From Labrys miyagiensis (GTDB lineage Bacteria > Pseudomonadota > Alphaproteobacteria > Rhizobiales > Labraceae), in contig NZ_BSPC01000015.1 in the NCBI RefSeq assembly GCF_030160835.1, positions 310,001-374,000 on the forward strand: 64,000 bases of DNA, in the 5' to 3' direction. Made by a program: the position numbers and the translations under genes. How positions within the stretch are numbered: the stretch's first letter is position 1; each line of letters opens with the position of its first letter. The notes beneath the pieces were generated by a model. That model saw nothing but the letters and a program-made list of their open reading frames with translations, was not told the origin of the DNA and searched no databases. Positions 36,866-48,270 of this stretch are shown piece by piece.

Positions 36866-38017
36866 TTACAACAACGAAACCATACCGTTGCCATGTCTTT
36901 CAATCCGTCCGGCAAGATCCAGCTCGAGCAGGATAAGCTGGACGCGGCGGGGTTCGAGACCGGAGGCACGTACCAGATCATCCATCGCGACAGGCGAAGG
37001 GCCGAGCAGGCCGACGAGCCGATCCTGGTCGGCATCGCCCGAAAGAATCGGTTGGAGGCGTGGGGCGGTCGGTTCGTCCACGGCATCGAAATCGAAACGA
37101 GGCTGGGACAGCTTCGGGCGCGGTGTCGGAATCGGGTGGCGCTCCACGAGAGGCGCGACCACTTCAAGGACGTCGCTGGCATGCCGGACCAGTGTAGCGC
37201 CCTCGCGGATGAGGTTGTTGCAGCCGTCATGCCGGGGATCGCGGGGCGAGCCGGGTACGGCCATCAGCGGACGTCCCTGCTCGCCGGCGAGCCGGGCGGT
37301 GATGAGCGAGCCCGACTTCATGGCGGCCTCGACAACGACAACGCCCAGCGACAGCCCGGAGACGATGCGGTTGCGCTTGGGAAAATCGCGCGCCGTCGCC
37401 ACCCAGTCGAAGGGAGCTTCCGTGATGACACAGCCTGTACCGACAAGATTGCGTACCAGATCCTCATGCTGTGGTGGATAGAGCTTGCCGAGCCCTCCGG
37501 CGACCACAGCGACCGTGCCGCTCCGCAACGTCGCCTCGTGCACGGCCTTGTCGATGCCCCGCGCCAGCCCTGACACAACGGCGTAGCCGGCATTGGCGAG
37601 AGTGGCGGCCATTTCGGCGGCCAGGCCCAGGCCGCTCGCCGAGGCATTGCGGGCACCAACAATGGCGACCATGGGTTTGGACAGAACCGCGATCGAGCCG
37701 TGGACGGCGATGAGGGGCGGGGCAGAATCGATCTCCGCCAGCGCTTCGGGGTAATCCGGCTCGCTCATGGCAATGAAGCGAGCACCCAGCTTCTCCAGAG
37801 CCCTGAACTCGCGCTCCAGGCTCGCCTGCGGTGGCAGGCGCACGGAGCGGCCACTGCGCCTGATGATGTCCGGTAGGGCCTCGATGACAGCGCCGGCGCT
37901 GCCATGGCTGTCGACCAAGCCTTTGAAGCTGATCGGGCCAATGCCTTCGCAACGGATCAGGCGCAGCCAGTCCAGCCGCTCGCGATCGGTGAGGACGCGC
38001 CGCTGCGAAGCACTCAC
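36866..38017 (-). CDS. dprA: DNA processing protein DprA (Smf)
   Basis: A 383-residue single-strand DNA-binding protein that loads RecA onto incoming DNA during natural transformation. Seen: an N-terminal SAM-like segment, the Rossmann-like core [56 protein letters not shown] and [20 protein letters not shown], and a C-terminal winged helix. The GTG start at 38017 overlaps the plsY stop (GTGA); a longer in-frame start at 38086 would overlap plsY widely and is rejected. Confidence 0.94.
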   Translation of the reverse strand: MSASQRRVLTDRERLDWLRLIRCEGIGPISFKGLVDSHGSAGAVIEALPDIIRRSGRSVRLPPQASLEREFRALEKLGARFIAMSEPDYPEALAEIDSAPPLIAVHGSIAVLSKPMVAIVGARNASASGLGLAAEMAATLANAGYAVVSGLARGIDKAVHEATLRSGTVAVVAGGLGKLYPPQHEDLVRNLVGTGCVITEAPFDWVATARDFPKRNRIVSGLSLGVVVVEAAMKSGSLITARLAGEQGRPLMAVPGSPRDPRHDGCNNLIREGATLVRHASDVLEVVAPLVERHPIPTPRPKLSQPRFDFDAVDEPTAPRLQPILSGDADQDRLVGLLGPSPVAMDDLVRASGLEPRRVQLILLELDLAGRIERHGNGMVSLL

Positions 38018-38628
38018 GCCTTCTTCCCGATCTTGCTCTCCGTGCCGTCGAGCAGGCGTCCGATATTGGCGCGGTGCATGTACCACAACGCGACGGAAAG
38101 CAGGGCGAAGAGGATGGCCTCACGAGGATAGCCGAACAGCAGCAGCGCGATCGGGCTGACCAGGCTCGCCGTCAGCGCAGAGGCGGAGGAGTATCGCGTG
38201 GTGTAAGCGACGGCGATCCACACCAGGGCAAAGACGATCGCCACGGGCCAGGCGAAGGCGGCGAGGAGGCCGAGATAGGTGGCGACACCCTTGCCGCCCT
38301 TGAACTTCAGCCAGACCGGGAAGATGTGGCCGATAAAGGCGAAGAGGCCGGCGACGATAGCCGCCTCCACACCCCAGAAATAGCGGGCGATCAGCACCGC
38401 AATCGTACCTTTGATCGCGTCGAGCAGCAGCGTTGCCGCCGCCAGGTCCTTACGGCCGGTGCGGAGCACATTGGTGGTGCCGATATTACCGGACCCGATG
38501 GCGCGGATGTCGCCGAGGCCCGCAGCCCGTGTCAGCACCAGCCCGAAGGGGATGGAGCCGAGCAGGTAGCCCAGGACCGCGGCAGCGATCAGGGCAAGCG
38601 GCGAGGCAAGGAACTGTCCGTCGGTCAT
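38014..38628 (-). CDS. plsY: Glycerol-3-phosphate acyltransferase PlsY
   Basis: A 204-residue membrane acyltransferase that transfers acyl from acyl-phosphate to glycerol-3-phosphate, the first step of phospholipid synthesis. Several transmembrane helices carry the three PlsY motifs: [12 protein letters not shown] (near residue 45), [18 protein letters not shown] (near residue 108) and [13 protein letters not shown] (near residue 185). It is immediately upstream of dprA with a four-base overlap. Confidence 0.95.
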   Translation of the reverse strand: MTDGQFLASPLALIAAAVLGYLLGSIPFGLVLTRAAGLGDIRAIGSGNIGTTNVLRTGRKDLAAATLLLDAIKGTIAVLIARYFWGVEAAIVAGLFAFIGHIFPVWLKFKGGKGVATYLGLLAAFAWPVAIVFALVWIAVAYTTRYSSASALTASLVSPIALLLFGYPREAILFALLSVALWYMHRANIGRLLDGTESKIGKKA

Positions 38629-38671
38629 GGGCCTGGCTCTGCTGAAACAATCCGGATGGGTAGTCTCTATA

Positions 38672-39964
38672 TCAGATCTGATAGACGAGTCTGCCCGCCA
38701 CGATAGTGCGCGAAACCTGGCCTTGAAGGCGGGCGCCGTCGAAGGGCGAGTTCTTGCAGCGCGACTTCAGCTTGGCCGCATCGAGCACGAAGGGCGTATC
38801 GGGGTCGAACACCACGAGGTCCGCCGGCGCACCCTTGGTGAGAGTGCCGCCGGGCAAGCGCAGGATTTCGGCCGGGCGGGTGGAGAGCGCCCGCAACAAG
38901 GTCAGCAGGTCGAGCGAGCCGTCATGTACCAGCCGCAGGCCGGCCGAGAGCATGGTTTCAAGCCCGATCGCACCATCGGCACACTCGGCAAAAGGCTGGC
39001 GCTTGGTTTCGACATCCTGCGGGTTGTGATCGGAAACGATGGCATCGACCAGCCCGTCCTTCACCGCCTGCACCAAAGCGATGCGGTCGTCCTCATGGCG
39101 CAGCGGCGGGGAGACCTTGCAGAAGGTGCGGAAGGCGCCGATGTCGTTCTCGTTCAGCGTGACGTGATTGATCGAGGTCGAGGCGGTGACTGTGAGGCCG
39201 TCTGCCTTGGCCCTGCGCAGCACGTCGAGCGAGGCGCGGCAGGTCACCGTGGCGGCGTGATAGCGGGCGCCGGTCATCGCGACGAGGCGCATGTCGCGTT
39301 CCAGCAGCATGGCTTCGGCCTCGGCGGGAATGCCGGGCAGGCCAAGGCGGCTGGCAAACTCGCCCTCGTTCATCACGCCGTCACCGGCGAGGTCGGCATC
39401 CTGGGTGTGGTGAACCACCAGGGCATCGAAGTCGCGGGCATAGGTGAGAGTACGGCGCAAAACACGGGCATTCATCACGCTGTGGGCGCCGTCCGTGAAG
39501 GCGAGCGCGCCGGCTTCGCCGAGCAGGCCGATCTCGGTCATCTCCTGGCCGGCCAGACCCTTGGTGAGGGCGGCCATGGCGTGGATATGCACGATCGAGG
39601 TGTCACGGGCCCGGCGCAGCACGAAGTCGACGATAGCGGGATCGTCGATCGGCGGATGGGTCTCAGGCGTGCAGACCACCGTGGTGACGCCACCCGCAGC
39701 CGCGGCCTGCGAGGCGGTGGCCAGCGTTTCGCGGTGCTCGGCGCCGGGCTCGCCGGTGACGGCGCGCATATCGACCAGGCCCGGAGCCAAGACCTCGCCG
39801 CCGCAATCGAGGATCTCGACATCGGAGCCGACCTTGTCCTTCGTCAGGCCGGGGCCGAGATCGGCGATGACGCCGTCTTTGATCAGCAGGGCGCCATGCA
39901 TCTGCGTGCGGGCGGCCGGATCGGTCAGCAGGGCGTTGGTGAGGAGAAGGGAACCAGTGCTCAT
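38672..39964 (-). CDS. pyrC: Dihydroorotase-like protein without HxH motif (PyrX-type)
   Basis: A 430-residue amidohydrolase-family protein encoded directly after pyrB; by family it would cyclise carbamoyl aspartate in pyrimidine synthesis. At the position of the zinc-binding HxH loop of class I enzymes (VDxHxHLREPG) it reads [18 protein letters not shown], without either His. [20 protein letters not shown] and [10 protein letters not shown] are retained. In Pseudomonas an inactive homologue of this kind serves as a structural partner of aspartate carbamoyltransferase, so catalysis here is doubtful. Start 39964 follows GAGGG; its frame overlaps the pyrB end. Confidence 0.9.
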   Translation of the reverse strand: MSTGSLLLTNALLTDPAARTQMHGALLIKDGVIADLGPGLTKDKVGSDVEILDCGGEVLAPGLVDMRAVTGEPGAEHRETLATASQAAAAGGVTTVVCTPETHPPIDDPAIVDFVLRRARDTSIVHIHAMAALTKGLAGQEMTEIGLLGEAGALAFTDGAHSVMNARVLRRTLTYARDFDALVVHHTQDADLAGDGVMNEGEFASRLGLPGIPAEAEAMLLERDMRLVAMTGARYHAATVTCRASLDVLRRAKADGLTVTASTSINHVTLNENDIGAFRTFCKVSPPLRHEDDRIALVQAVKDGLVDAIVSDHNPQDVETKRQPFAECADGAIGLETMLSAGLRLVHDGSLDLLTLLRALSTRPAEILRLPGGTLTKGAPADLVVFDPDTPFVLDAAKLKSRCKNSPFDGARLQGQVSRTIVAGRLVYQI

Positions 39965-39974
39965 CTCAGTTCCC

Positions 39975-40919
39975 TCAAACATTCGGCAGGTTGCGGGCGA
40001 GCGCTTCGAGCACCGCCATGCGCACGGCGACGCCGGCTTCCACCTGCTCGCGGATCAGCGACTGGGCGCCATCCGCCACGGCGGTGTCGATCTCGACGCC
40101 GCGGTTCATCGGCCCGGGATGCATCACCAGAGCATCGGGCTTGGCATATTTCAGCTTCTCCTCGTCGAGGCCGAAATAGCGGAAATATTCCTTGGTCGAT
40201 GGAATGAAGGCACCCGCCATCCGCTCGCGCTGCAGGCGCAGCATCATCACGATGTCGGCGTCCTTGATGCCTTGCCTGATATCCCTGTAGACCTCGACGC
40301 CGAAGCGCTCGATCTCCGCCGGCAGCAGGGTCGAGGGCGCGATCAGGCGCACGCGGGCGCCCAGGGTAGCGAGCAGCAGGATGTTGGAGCGGGCGACGCG
40401 CGAATGCAGGATGTCGCCGCAGATCGCGACCGTCAGCCCGGCGATGCGGCCCTTGTGGCGGCGGATGGTGAGGGCGTCGAGCAGGGCCTGCGTCGGGTGT
40501 TCATGCGCGCCATCGCCGGCATTGACCACGGCGCAATCGACTTTGCGGGCGAGGAGATGCACGGCGCCGGCCTGGTTGTGGCGCACCACGATCACATCAG
40601 GGCGCATGGCGTTGAGGGTGATCGCCGTGTCGATCAGCGTCTCGCCCTTTTTCACCGAGGAGGAGCCCACCGACATGTTCATCACGTCGGCGCCGAGGCG
40701 CTTGCCCGCGAGTTCGAAGGAGGATTGCGTGCGGGTGGATGGCTCGAAGAAGAGGTTGATCTGGGTTCGCCCGCGCAGGGCGGACGACTTCTTTTCGATT
40801 TGCCGGTTGAAGGCAATGTGGTCGTCAGCCTCGTCGAGCAGGCTGAGAATATCGCGCTCCGTCAGGCCTTCGATGCCGAGGAGGTGGCGATGCGGATAGG
40901 TGGCTGCTGGCTTGGTCAT
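39975..40919 (-). CDS. pyrB: Aspartate carbamoyltransferase catalytic subunit
   Basis: About 314 residues. It condenses carbamoyl phosphate with aspartate, the committed step of pyrimidine synthesis. Seen: [20 protein letters not shown] (carbamoyl-phosphate loop), [25 protein letters not shown] and the aspartate-site [13 protein letters not shown]. The start at 40919 ([14 protein letters not shown]) gives the usual length; an ATG at 40934 is also possible and no clear ribosome site decides. No pyrI regulatory gene is present; pyrC follows with overlap, as in the PyrB-PyrX arrangement. Confidence 0.94.
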   Translation of the reverse strand: MTKPAATYPHRHLLGIEGLTERDILSLLDEADDHIAFNRQIEKKSSALRGRTQINLFFEPSTRTQSSFELAGKRLGADVMNMSVGSSSVKKGETLIDTAITLNAMRPDVIVVRHNQAGAVHLLARKVDCAVVNAGDGAHEHPTQALLDALTIRRHKGRIAGLTVAICGDILHSRVARSNILLLATLGARVRLIAPSTLLPAEIERFGVEVYRDIRQGIKDADIVMMLRLQRERMAGAFIPSTKEYFRYFGLDEEKLKYAKPDALVMHPGPMNRGVEIDTAVADGAQSLIREQVEAGVAVRMAVLEALARNLPNV

Positions 40920-41332
40920 CAAAGCCGAGTTCATAGGCCGTGCCGGCGGCGGCAGCAAGGATTGAGATCGCGAGTCGTGGCTTTTCCACTTTTGCATCAG
41001 CTAGCGGGAGGTAAATGGGATTGGGCATTTCTTGCCTCATATCACGAGCGATGTTATTTCTGCCGCGCTTCATATCGAGAAAGGAGGGTTGCGCGTGATT
41101 GTCTACTTCCAGCACCATCGCCAGCGTGGCCCAGTTAATGCCCTGCAGACGCGTTTGCAGGGCTGACCGAGGACGTTTCTCGAACACTCTTCCTGGTCTG
41201 CCCTTCGTGGCAACGCAGCACCTCAGCTGAGGTGCCAGCGTTCATAATCAACGCCGAGTTTGATATTCGCGCATCCGACGATGGCTGTATGCCCCGGATA
41301 GCGTGATCGCTCGGCAAGACCAGAGAACGATC
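40920..41332. other. Intergenic region between pyrB and the ABC-F gene
   Basis: About 410 bases between divergent genes, containing the promoters of both. A palindrome GCCCTGCAGACGCG / CGCGTTTGCAGGGC-like dyad lies at 41141-41164. Frames crossing the region match nothing I recognise. It marks the left edge of the accessory block that separates pyrB from ruvX. Confidence 0.5.
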
Positions 41333-42862
<1,530 letters not shown>

Positions 42863-42868
42863 CGCGCC

Positions 42869-43033
42869 CGTGGCTTCTCGCTCGCCATCTCCACCTGGCT
42901 GATCGGCCTCCTCAACGACAAGGCCGCGCCGGGCATCTGGCTGTCCTTTGCGGCCGCTTGCGGCCTCGTCTCCGCACTGATCATCTACCGCACGCATCTT
43001 GTGAAAAGGCAGGATCCTGTGTCAGCCTTCTGA
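42869..43033 (+). pseudogene. C-terminal fragment of an MFS transporter
   Basis: In frame from 42869, RGFSLAISTWLIGLLNDKAA, then GIWLSFAAACGLVSALIIYR and a polar tail VKRQDPVSAF to a TGA. This is the last helix pair and tail of a metabolite:proton symporter (ProP/sugar-permease-like MFS). It begins seven bases after the ABC-F stop with no start codon, so it is a truncated remnant. It ends 27 bases before the Ldh2-family dehydrogenase, as if it once formed an operon with it. Confidence 0.7.
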
Positions 43034-43060
43034 CCCGCTGTCGCCGGGTCGGGGGAGACG

Positions 43061-44053
43061 ATGCCACGTCTGACGAGGCAGGAAGCCTGGGATCTTGCCT
43101 ATCGAGCCACCATCCGCGCCGGCGCCAATGAGGCAACGGCACGCTCGCTCGCCGACGCCACCGTCGCGGCGGAGCTGGCGCAGAGGCCCGCCGTGGGTTT
43201 TGCCCATCTGAAGGATTATCTCGCAGCTTTCGCCTGCGGCCGTATCGCAGCGACAGTCGTGCCTGAGGTGGATTATCCCGCCCCGGCGCTGATCCACGTC
43301 GATGCCAAGGGCGCCATCGGCCAACTCGGCTTCGACATGGCTTTCGATGAACTGGTGTCCCGGGCTTCGACCTATGGCATCGCCATCCTCGCCCAGCGCG
43401 GCAGCTATACCACCGGTGAACTCGGCTATTACGCCCGGCGCTTGGCCCTGAAGGAGCTGGTGGCGATCGCAGCGACCAATGGTCCCGCGTTGATGACGCC
43501 CGGCGCGGGCACACCACTGGTCTACTGTACCAATCCGCTGGCCTTCGCTGCGCCCGTCGAGGGCGGTTTGCCCCTGGTGATCGACCAGGCATCCAGCGCC
43601 ACCGCATTCGTCAACATCAGGCAGGCCGCCGAGCAAGGTCTGCCGATACCGGACGGTTGGGCCGTTGACGCCGAGGGGCAGCCGACCACCGATGCGCGCG
43701 AAGCCATGAAAGGCGCGCTGCTCGCTTTCGGTGGCAGCCGCGGCGCCAATATTGCCCTGATGGTGGAGGTTCTGGCGGCAGGGCTGACAGGCGCAAACTG
43801 GTCCCTGGATGCCCCTTCCTTTGCCGAGGGCGATCGATCTCCCGGGATTGGCCTGTTCGTCGTCGCTCTCAAACCGGACCTGCTGACGTGGGATTTTGCC
43901 GCCAGGCTTGCGCTGCAGCTCGACCGGCTGGCAGCCAACGGCGTTCACATTCCGGGCCGGAGCGCGGCGTCCGATGGGACCATCGAGCTGCCCGCCGCGC
44001 TTGTCGCCACCCTCGAGGCCTATCTCAAATCCGCCTTACCCCTCCTCAGGTGA
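43061..44053 (+). CDS. Ldh2/YlbC-family NAD(P)H-dependent oxidoreductase
   Basis: A 330-residue member of the malate/L-lactate dehydrogenase (type 2) family: GFAHLKDYLAAFACGR, IHVDAKGAIGQLGFDMAFD, and TPGAGTPLVYCTNPLAFAAP with the conserved asparagine-proline segment. Relatives include ureidoglycolate, 2,3-diketogulonate and delta1-piperideine/pyrroline-2-carboxylate reductases. The remnant of a ProP-like transporter just upstream makes an amino-acid-derived imine substrate plausible, but this is inference. It is convergent with the flavoprotein gene, which overlaps its 3' end by a few bases. Confidence 0.85.
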   Translation: MPRLTRQEAWDLAYRATIRAGANEATARSLADATVAAELAQRPAVGFAHLKDYLAAFACGRIAATVVPEVDYPAPALIHVDAKGAIGQLGFDMAFDELVSRASTYGIAILAQRGSYTTGELGYYARRLALKELVAIAATNGPALMTPGAGTPLVYCTNPLAFAAPVEGGLPLVIDQASSATAFVNIRQAAEQGLPIPDGWAVDAEGQPTTDAREAMKGALLAFGGSRGANIALMVEVLAAGLTGANWSLDAPSFAEGDRSPGIGLFVVALKPDLLTWDFAARLALQLDRLAANGVHIPGRSAASDGTIELPAALVATLEAYLKSALPLLR

Positions 44054-45569
44054 AAAGCCCCTGCTGGGTCAGGAATGGATTGAGGAACATGCCGTGGGGA
44101 TCGAGCTGCCGCCGCAGAGCGTTGAAAGTCTGCAGGTTTTGACTCGGATAGAGTGACTTCACGTTCACATGCGGCGTGATGTACTGCCAGTTCTTGGCCC
44201 AATGCGGCCGGCCGTGCCTCGTGCCGATCCAGTCCGGCATCACGGCGTTGATCATGGCGAGGTGGGGCGCCATGGCAGCGGCCCGCTTGCCGGCGTCAGG
44301 CTCCGACTTGGGATAGGCGCTCAGGATTTCCATCCAGCAGACCCGGTCTTCTGTCGCGGTCGAATAGGCCGGGGACAACAGGGACTGGCTCGTCTTGGTG
44401 AAACGGGCGTGCAGGCAGGTCGTGAGCGGAAAGTCGCCCTGGAACTTGTAGGCATAGTTGAGGGCCGCGTACCAGGCCCGCACGATATTGCCGACATCCC
44501 AGGTTCCCGGCCCCGTTTTTGGGATGGGAATGGCAATTTCGAGGTCGAGGATCGGGAAGGCCTGGTCGGCATAGAACATCACCCGCGGGGCAGGGGCGAC
44601 GAAGCCGCCCTTGGCCTCGATGGCTTTCGCCCTGTCGTGGATGGTGTTCCAGGCCAGGGACAGGATCGGCGACCAGAACAAGGGATGGGTGGAGGTCCAC
44701 TCCATGACGGAGGTCGCCATCTTGTCGATCCAGCCATCCGGCCGCAGCGGGATGTCACGGGGTTCGTTCTGGGTCCGATTGAATTTCTTGATCCAGATTT
44801 GCCCGTTGTTGTAGCCGCTGCCCGGGAACCAGAAGAGCTCCACATATTCGTTCTCGGTTACCAGCTTATGCAGGTTCTCCGGCCTGATCTCGCCGCCGGT
44901 CCCATCCGGGTTCGGGCCCATCACGCTCTCGGTCGCCGTGACGATTTCCTCGTCATGCAGATTGTAGAGTGGCTCGACCCGGAGCGTCAGCTTGGTGATG
45001 ATCCCCAGCGTGCCGAGATTGACACGCACGGACGGCATCTCGTTGGGTGTGGTATCCTCGGAGAAGACGTGCAACTGGCCGTCGGCGGCAACGAACTCTA
45101 CTGCGTAAACAAAGTCGGACACGGTCTGCTGGTTCCAGCCGGTGCCATGGCATCCGGCAGCCACGAAACCCGTGGCATTGATCGAGGCCAGAGCCCCGGT
45201 CGACGACAAATACATCTGAGGCAGCGAGGGATCTGGCGCGGTGAGGGCATCGCGAACATCCGCCCATGGCGCTGACGGCAAGAACGAGACCAGATCGATC
45301 CCCTTGTTCTGCCAGCGCCAGGCCTTTCGTGGGCCATCGACGTAATGCGACATCTCGACCAGGGTTTCGCCGTTGTTGACGATCAGGGGGCTGAAGGAAT
45401 GTCCGGTGCCTATCGTGCGCATGGTGGCGCCGGCAGACTGTTTCACCAGCGCCTGCACATCGGCCAGGCTGGCGGGATGGGCAATCTCATCCGGGACGCT
45501 TGTCAGGTTTCCGGCCCAGTTGGTCCAACGGTTTTCATTGCCGTCGCCGCCGTTGTCTTGATCGCTCAC
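44046..45569 (-). CDS. FAD-linked oxidase, aldonolactone oxidase-like
   Basis: A 507-residue flavoprotein of the VAO fold. N-terminal FAD domain: VPDEIAHPASLADVQALV, then MRTIGTGHSFSPLIV and STGALASINATGFVAAGCHG. The C-terminal ALO domain ends with the family signature GRPHWAKNWQ. Such enzymes oxidise sugar lactones or related polyols with O2. No signal peptide is visible. The GTG start at 45569 is chosen for GGGGAG eight bases upstream. It has an unusual 20-residue Gly/Asn/Asp-rich N-terminus. It lies downstream of a small beta-rich gene with a strong hairpin between. Confidence 0.85.
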   Translation of the reverse strand: MSDQDNGGDGNENRWTNWAGNLTSVPDEIAHPASLADVQALVKQSAGATMRTIGTGHSFSPLIVNNGETLVEMSHYVDGPRKAWRWQNKGIDLVSFLPSAPWADVRDALTAPDPSLPQMYLSSTGALASINATGFVAAGCHGTGWNQQTVSDFVYAVEFVAADGQLHVFSEDTTPNEMPSVRVNLGTLGIITKLTLRVEPLYNLHDEEIVTATESVMGPNPDGTGGEIRPENLHKLVTENEYVELFWFPGSGYNNGQIWIKKFNRTQNEPRDIPLRPDGWIDKMATSVMEWTSTHPLFWSPILSLAWNTIHDRAKAIEAKGGFVAPAPRVMFYADQAFPILDLEIAIPIPKTGPGTWDVGNIVRAWYAALNYAYKFQGDFPLTTCLHARFTKTSQSLLSPAYSTATEDRVCWMEILSAYPKSEPDAGKRAAAMAPHLAMINAVMPDWIGTRHGRPHWAKNWQYITPHVNVKSLYPSQNLQTFNALRRQLDPHGMFLNPFLTQQGLFT

Positions 45570-45609
45570 GATCCATCTCCCCGAAAATCAAGTCCTGCAG
45601 GCTACAGCC

Positions 45610-45640
45610 GGGGCGCCGCGGCGATGCGCTGCGGCGCCCC
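45610..45640 (-). terminator. Strong GC hairpin between the small beta-rich gene and the flavoprotein gene
   Basis: GGGGCGCCGC and GCGGCGCCCC arms (13 bp with near-perfect pairing) close a short loop. No T-run follows on the minus strand, so it may attenuate rather than fully terminate transcription from the upstream small gene into the flavoprotein gene. Confidence 0.55.
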
Positions 45641-45651
45641 GAACAGATGCA

Positions 45652-45981
45652 TCAGCCCACGGAGATCAAGCCAAGCGTGTTGCTCAACGTTGTGCCGGTG
45701 ATCGTGTAATTGGCCGTCACGGAGCTTCCCTGCTTGTAGATGTAGGATTGCCGCGCCTCGTTATCCGTACCCCACACGACAAAAACGTAGAGGGATATGA
45801 TGCTACCATCCGGAACGCTGAGTTTTCCCGGATCGACATCCTTGGTTTGCCCAAGAAGAATATCTCCGGCATTGCCGGAAAGATGCTTCTCCCCGTTATC
45901 GTCAAGATAGGCGACCTCGCCTCTGGCAACAAAGCCGCCGCCATTGTGCAATGTAAACTTACCGATTTGTGTCATAGCCAT
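45652..45981 (-). CDS. Small beta-rich protein of unknown function, 109 aa
   Basis: Begins MAMTQIGKFTLHNGGGFVAR with GGAG nine bases upstream; a longer in-frame start at 46002 lacks a ribosome site. The sequence alternates polar and hydrophobic residues throughout (EVAYLDDNGEKH, DGSIISLYVFVVWGTDNEAR, SVTANYTITGTTLSNTLGL), suggesting a compact beta-sandwich such as a lectin-like or pore-forming fold, with no Cys and no signal peptide. I do not recognise the family. It precedes the FAD-linked oxidase on the same strand. Confidence 0.65.
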   Translation of the reverse strand: MAMTQIGKFTLHNGGGFVARGEVAYLDDNGEKHLSGNAGDILLGQTKDVDPGKLSVPDGSIISLYVFVVWGTDNEARQSYIYKQGSSVTANYTITGTTLSNTLGLISVG

Positions 45982-46299
45982 GTGAATGCGCTCCGTAAAC
46001 AAGCGGAAAGGGATGTGTCTCGGTTTTTGCTAGCATGTAGAGAGCGTATACTACTAAGGTGGTATCCACAATCCGTCTCTGGTAAGAATCTAATAATATT
46101 ACTTCCAACTTCAGCGAACATTGTGTCGGCTAAATATTTTTGCAGTCGGAATTAATTTAGTTTTATTACTTGCATAAAATTTAAATCAGAAAAATCAATA
46201 ACCTGAATGTTCAGAAAGACTTTGTAGCGGTGAGTGCGCAAATGGGTACCGGGCGCAGACGCGCCCGATGCCAACGATACGAGGGAACCAAGAGGGTGT
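45982..46299. other. Partly AT-rich intergenic region
   Basis: About 320 bases. The central part (46080-46210) is AT-rich and probably holds the promoter of the small minus-strand gene. A GGGCGC-AGAC-GCGCCC hairpin at 46251-46266 lies just downstream of the FAD oxidoreductase and may end its transcript. No gene is visible. Confidence 0.5.
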
Positions 46300-47661
46300 T
46301 CAGGCGATCCGGGCGCCTTGCCTGCACAGTTCGCGCTGCACCAGGCCAATGTCCACATCGTGGAACGAGCGGCCGCTTTTCAGCGAGATGGCTGCCGCAA
46401 CGCCGGCACCCTGTCCATCCACCGCGCAGCACATCATGTTGCGCACCGCCGCATGCGAGACCTTGTCGCCGCCGATACTGCGCCCGGCCACGATGAGGTT
46501 GCCGATTTTCTTCGGCAACATGGCCCGGTAGGGCACCTGGAAGTAGCGCCCGGTAGTCGGCAGGATCAGGATGCCGTAGCCGTCGATGAATTCGGGGAAA
46601 ATGCCGATCGAATCTTCGAAGCGCCCCTGCTCGCGCACATCGGTGCCGGTCATGTTGTAGTGGGCATCGATCTTGCGCGTGTCGCGGATGCCGATGGTCA
46701 TGCCGAAATTGCGCAGCTTGGCGCCTTCGCAGCCCGGCATGTAGTGGCGCAGCGCCTCGACCGCCATGATGGCCTGGCGTCGGCCCTCGATCTCGTTGGC
46801 GGTGAGATCATTGGGGTCGGTGCCGTCGCAAGAGGGCAAGTGTACGAGGTTGAGATAAGTGAGATCGCCCTGGTCCGAGACGGCGCCCCAGGTACCGGCG
46901 ATGGTGGTGAGATTGGCGGGGATCTCGCCAGCCGCCATCGCCTGCTTGAACGGCTTGCGCAGGAAGGGCGAGAACAGGGTGTCTTCCTTGCCGGTGGTCT
47001 CGATGGTCCACTCGCCGCCTTCCCAATCCTTGTAGGTCTGCGGGTCGGCCTTGACGGCCTCCAGGAACCGGTGCTTGTCGACGCCGCACATCGAGAACAT
47101 TACCGAGGCCGCCTGCATCTCCTCGCGCGGCGTCTTGTAGGTTGGAGCCCCGGCGCGCTCGGCGATGTCGGCGTCACCCGTGGCATCGACCACGCGTTTT
47201 GCGAGGATTGCCTCGCGTCCGGCCTTGCTCTCGGTGATGACGCCCTTGATGACGCCGTCCTCTATGATGGTGCCGACGACGAGACGATGCAGCATCGGCC
47301 TGATACCGGCTTCCTGCACCAGCACGTCTGCGACATATTTGAAGAGTTCGGCGTCGAGGGCGTAGCTCTGGGACTGTGGCTCGGGCTGGGCAGCGCCCAT
47401 CGCCTTGGCTCGCTGCTCGAACTCGATGCCGATGCCTTCGCTGTCGACGGTCTGTTCGTGCCGGTACCAGGCAAACCCTTCGACGCCGACCTGCGTGATG
47501 TTGCCGCCGAAGCAGCCATTGCGCTCCAGCAACGTGGTCTCGGCCCCGGCCCGTGCAGAAGCAAGCGCTGCCGCCAATCCCGCCGGGCCGCTGCCGACCA
47601 CGAGCACGTCGGTTTCGAGGATCACGTCGATCTGACGCGCCGGTTCAGTGATGGTTATCAT
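46300..47661 (-). CDS. FAD-dependent oxidoreductase (FAD_oxidored family)
   Basis: A 453-residue flavoprotein. The dinucleotide site TDVLVVGSGPAGLAAALASA is at residues 18-38 with LLERNGCFGGNITQVGVEG after it; a second FAD contact is VAGRSIGGDKVSHAAVRNMM and the C-terminal AVDGQGAGVAAAISL. Members of this family are often dehydrogenases or dehalogenase-related proteins with unknown substrates; some accompany sugar catabolism. It starts six bases after the ruvX stop on the same strand, so it is likely cotranscribed with ruvX despite having no obvious link. Confidence 0.87.
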   Translation of the reverse strand: MITITEPARQIDVILETDVLVVGSGPAGLAAALASARAGAETTLLERNGCFGGNITQVGVEGFAWYRHEQTVDSEGIGIEFEQRAKAMGAAQPEPQSQSYALDAELFKYVADVLVQEAGIRPMLHRLVVGTIIEDGVIKGVITESKAGREAILAKRVVDATGDADIAERAGAPTYKTPREEMQAASVMFSMCGVDKHRFLEAVKADPQTYKDWEGGEWTIETTGKEDTLFSPFLRKPFKQAMAAGEIPANLTTIAGTWGAVSDQGDLTYLNLVHLPSCDGTDPNDLTANEIEGRRQAIMAVEALRHYMPGCEGAKLRNFGMTIGIRDTRKIDAHYNMTGTDVREQGRFEDSIGIFPEFIDGYGILILPTTGRYFQVPYRAMLPKKIGNLIVAGRSIGGDKVSHAAVRNMMCCAVDGQGAGVAAAISLKSGRSFHDVDIGLVQRELCRQGARIA

Positions 47662-47667
47662 GATGCC

Positions 47668-48132
47668 TTATCGCCCGTAGCCCAGGCGATCGAGTGCGCC
47701 TTGCAGGATGAAGGATGCCGCCATTTTATCGACGACTTCTGCCCTCCTACGACGCGAGGCGTCGGCTTCAAGCAAGGTGCGCGTAACGGCCGCCGTGGAG
47801 AGGCGCTCGTCCCACAGGGCGACGGGCAGGTCGCTTAGGCGCTGCAAATTGCGCGCGAAGCTCTCGGACGCCTGCGCGCGTGGGCCCTTGCTGCCATCCA
47901 TATTGAGCGGATAGCCCAGCACCAGCCCGCCGACCTGGTGCTTTGCGGCAATGGCGAGGAGTTGCTCGGCATCGGCGGTGAACTTGGTGCGCCTGATCGT
48001 TTCCAGCGGTGTCGCGATGGTCAGCATCACGTCCGAAAGGGCGAGGCCGATGGTCTTGGTGCCGAGATCGAGCCCCAGCAGACGCTGCTCCTGCGGCAGG
48101 TTTTCGGCGAGGTCGAAGAGGTCAACGATCAA
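47668..48132 (-). CDS. ruvX: Putative pre-16S rRNA nuclease / Holliday junction resolvase-like YqgF
   Basis: A 154-residue RNase H-like protein needed for 16S rRNA 5' maturation. Seen: LLGLDLGTKTIGLALSD (first catalytic Asp), GLVLGYPLNMDGSKGPRAQA, LWDERLSTAAVTRTLLE and VVDKMAASFILQGALD with the last catalytic Asp. It is divergent from the UPF0173 gene and upstream of the FAD oxidoreductase. In related genomes pyrB is commonly its close neighbour; here 6.7 kb of accessory genes intervene. Confidence 0.93.
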   Translation of the reverse strand: MIVDLFDLAENLPQEQRLLGLDLGTKTIGLALSDVMLTIATPLETIRRTKFTADAEQLLAIAAKHQVGGLVLGYPLNMDGSKGPRAQASESFARNLQRLSDLPVALWDERLSTAAVTRTLLEADASRRRRAEVVDKMAASFILQGALDRLGYGR

Positions 48133-48270
48133 GTCGGTCTGGATCCATGAGAACGTTACACCGAAAGGTGATCCCGAATCCCGATAGCATTTTGTCGTCT
48201 AGGGGCGTTATGGTTTTGCGATGGGACCGTCCGGTTTCAACTCTTTCCTGCATTTTGAGGATATTGCATC

